From: Euryarchaeota archaeon UBA259
GTDB taxonomy: Archaea; Thermoplasmatota; Poseidoniia; Poseidoniales; Poseidoniaceae
NCBI GenBank assembly: GCA_002506275.1
Contig: DAXG01000021.1
Span: 1-7,218 of the forward strand
Reading direction: 5' to 3'
DNA length: 7,218 nt
The position numbers and the translations under genes were made by a program. Each line of letters starts with the position of its first letter. The first letter of the stretch is position 1. This document shows, piece by piece, positions 5,851-7,218 of the stretch. Under the pieces are notes generated by a model. The model did no database searches. It was not told where the DNA came from and saw only the letters and a program-made list of their open reading frames with translations.

Positions 5851-6918
5851 TTATGATTCTTTCAATGTGAAACTCGTTACCATCTGCATGGCTTGACCGT
5901 GAGTAATTCGCCCGGAGTAGTCACGAACATCACCGTGGATGGTGATTCTTGCTCTGAATTCACAGGTTTCTGTTGTTTCTTCTTTTTGGTGATGCTTATA
6001 GAAATGAACGCCAACTTTGTATTTTCCAGTCGGAGCGTTCTCAATCCAAACGACATTCTCGACTGCGTTCTTACTCGTTGGTCTTACATTCATGTCCACG
6101 TCGAGTTCTCCACCGCATTCGCTCGTTTTGTTGTTGAAATAAATTCGTTCACCTGAAGGGCAGAATATATGCAAATCTAGATCATTGTAGTCGTCCCAGG
6201 CGAGGGAGATTTGAACTTCGCCGGTCTTCCCACCTTCTCGCTCAAGTCTTTGTTCAATATCGTCATTGACGATGGTGGATGTTTCAACAACTTGTATCCC
6301 ACTGCCAATCTCTTCAGTTTCTACAAACGCAGCATGCTGGTTCAGAGGTTCTTCATTCTGCTCAATCCAAGTGGTGCGAAGTTCGATGGTAGAACCAGTG
6401 AATTGGTCTTCAAGCGTAGTGTCTTCGGTATCGTCTAACGGTTCTTTCGAAGATGTCGTATCAGGTGCCGATTCATCAAACAGGTCATCAACCAACAGCC
6501 GCAAAGAAATCAAGTTTTGATCTCTTTCTTGGTCTCTCTCATCGTATTCTTCTCGTTCTCGAACGGAGAGTTGGTCAATTTGACGGCTTGAGTCAGTTAA
6601 TTCTGTTGCGCCGTTGCTTGATTCGTGTTGAGATTCATGTTCGCCATTGGAAGCATCTTCAGCCAAATTCTCATCCGATGTTCCTTTCGAAGCACTTTCA
6701 ATACGTCTTTCAGTGGCTGAAGATTGTCCATCAGAAGCATGTTGAACGGCTTTACCTTTCGAATTGAGTCGACGAGGGGCAAGTGATTCCTTCGGTGCGT
6801 GCTTTTGTCTTCGAGCAGCAGCACTCAGCATGCGGTTTCGATTTTTTCTGGAGCGAATCAAAGAGTAGATTAAACCGACAATGACAGCGAGAGTAGCCAA
6901 TGTTAGCTCAGTTGCCAT
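5851..6918 (-). CDS. Membrane-anchored protein with acidic linker and DUF2135/YfaP-like beta domain
   Basis: A 355-residue protein from the ATG at 6916-6918. Three further in-frame starts lie just upstream (GTG 6927, ATG 6924, ATG 6921); the chosen ATG has the best spacing from AGGTGAT (6929-6923), a strong match to the 16S anti-Shine-Dalgarno. A hydrophobic segment at about 4-21 is followed at once by a basic cluster (RSRKNRNR), so the positive-inside rule puts the remainder in the cytoplasm. Residues about 30-230 are hydrophilic, rich in Glu, Asp, Ser and Thr, and probably disordered. Residues about 233-355 form a compact beta-rich domain: SLAWDDYNDLDLHIFCPSGE, IYFNNKT, CGGELDVDMN, ENVVWIENAPTGKYKVGVHFY. 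This pattern matches the DUF2135/YfaP family, whose function is poorly defined. The Asp-rich DLDLH loop could bind a metal. The gene starts 27 bases after the korB stop and is probably co-transcribed with it. Function is unknown. Confidence 0.82.
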   Translation of the reverse strand: MATELTLATLAVIVGLIYSLIRSRKNRNRMLSAAARRQKHAPKESLAPRRLNSKGKAVQHASDGQSSATERRIESASKGTSDENLAEDASNGEHESQHESSNGATELTDSSRQIDQLSVREREEYDERDQERDQNLISLRLLVDDLFDESAPDTTSSKEPLDDTEDTTLEDQFTGSTIELRTTWIEQNEEPLNQHAAFVETEEIGSGIQVVETSTIVNDDIEQRLEREGGKTGEVQISLAWDDYNDLDLHIFCPSGERIYFNNKTSECGGELDVDMNVRPTSKNAVENVVWIENAPTGKYKVGVHFYKHHQKEETTETCEFRARITIHGDVRDYSGRITHGQAMQMVTSFTLKES

Positions 6919-6922
6919 CATC

Positions 6923-6929
6923 ATCACCT
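6923..6929 (-). promoter_or_regulatory. Strong Shine-Dalgarno site that decides the start of the DUF2135-like gene
   Basis: On the - strand AGGTGAT is complementary to the conserved archaeal 16S rRNA 3' end (ATCACCT). It overlaps the first of three tandem ATG codons, leaving four bases before the third, at 6916-6918. It is the only strong site of this kind I found in the window. Confidence 0.6.
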
Positions 6930-6931
6930 AA

Positions 6932-6959
6932 CACTTCACAGGGAATCAACTGTGAAGTG
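6932..6959 (-). other. Perfect 9-bp stem-loop across the korB / DUF2135 gene junction
   Basis: CACTTCACA (6932-6940) and TGTGAAGTG (6951-6959) are exact inverted repeats around a ten-base loop. In transcript order the first arm lies in the last korB codons, the korB TGA falls in the loop side, and the second arm ends two bases before the AGGTGAT ribosome-binding site. There is no T-tract after it, so simple termination is unlikely. A role in mRNA processing, 3'-end protection or control of the downstream start is an inference. Confidence 0.5.
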
Positions 6960-7218
6960 CGGCGTTGATTTTATCCAGAGTTTCCCTGTTTGGTCTCAAT
7001 ACCTCATTCGGTACATCCACCAGTGGAGTGTCTACGAGACCCAAGTCTTCAGCAAGCGAAGGCTTGGTGTTGTCGAAATACAGCAATCCAGTAACGTGTT
7101 TTTGACTGGCCTCAGCTTCGTGAAGTGCTGTAAGTGCAGCAACTGCACTTCCCGGGTCGTGTTCTGCAGAGATTGTCTCAAGGCGAATGGTTGAACCATC
7201 GTGCAATTCAATGTCTCT
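6946..7218 (-). CDS. korB: 2-oxoacid:ferredoxin oxidoreductase beta subunit, C-terminal part (5' end outside window)
   Basis: The frame is open from the window edge to TGA at 6946-6948, giving about 90 C-terminal residues; the gene begins beyond base 7218. An in-frame TTG at 7206 is an internal Leu codon, not a start. The segment contains an EHDPGSAVAAL stretch, then HVTGLLYFDNTKPS, TPLVDVPNEVLRP and a final helix. This order resembles the C-terminus of KorB-type beta subunits, as in 2-oxoglutarate:ferredoxin oxidoreductases, where the TGLLY strand and the PL..vP..LrP segment close the thiamine-diphosphate domain. The enzyme would oxidatively decarboxylate a 2-oxoacid to acyl-CoA and reduce ferredoxin. 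The catalytic thiamine-binding motif and iron-sulfur cysteines are outside the window, so substrate choice (2-oxoglutarate or another oxoacid) is unproven. The alpha subunit gene is expected just beyond the right edge. Confidence 0.75.
   Translation of the reverse strand, partial: RDIELHDGSTIRLETISAEHDPGSAVAALTALHEAEASQKHVTGLLYFDNTKPSLAEDLGLVDTPLVDVPNEVLRPNRETLDKINAALHS

Overview
The window looks like a piece of an archaeal chromosome. My best guess, inferred from gene content rather than from any search, is a marine euryarchaeon of the Poseidoniales (Marine Group II) or a relative. Three things point to archaea. The Rqc2/NFACT protein has an archaeal-type C-terminal region. The tRNA-Gln begins with an A1-U72 pair, the feature that the archaeal amidotransferase GatDE recognises. 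Most genes lack a strong Shine-Dalgarno sequence. Coding density is very high: no gene-free stretch exceeds about 120 bases, and I see no mobile element, CRISPR array or phage gene.

Layout, left to right. (1) Bases 3-212, + strand: the Gly/Arg/Ser/Lys-rich tail of a gene that starts outside the window, probably an RNA helicase or other RNA-binding protein. (2) Bases 214-4994, - strand: three closely spaced co-directional genes. In transcription order they are a fused Nudix / LACTB2-like metallo-beta-lactamase protein, a VAT-1-like quinone oxidoreductase, and the ribosome quality control factor Rqc2/RqcH. The last one meets the RGG-tail gene stop to stop with one base between. (3) Bases 5086-5842, + strand: a 64-residue single-span membrane protein, tRNA-Gln(CTG), and a glutaredoxin with a C-terminal extension. 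A perfect 14-bp palindrome lies just before the glutaredoxin start. (4) Bases 5851-7218, - strand: the C-terminal part of a 2-oxoacid:ferredoxin oxidoreductase beta subunit, then a membrane-anchored protein with a long acidic linker and a DUF2135/YfaP-like beta domain. A 9-bp hairpin spans the junction between these two genes.

Most of the region is housekeeping: RNA and ribosome handling, redox chemistry and central carbon metabolism. The items most worth a second look are the Nudix-MBL fusion with its interrupted Nudix box, its placement at the head of the likely operon that contains Rqc2, the tethered YfaP-like protein behind korB, and the small DNA symmetries at gene junctions. I do not see convincing evidence of an undescribed defence or mobile system here.
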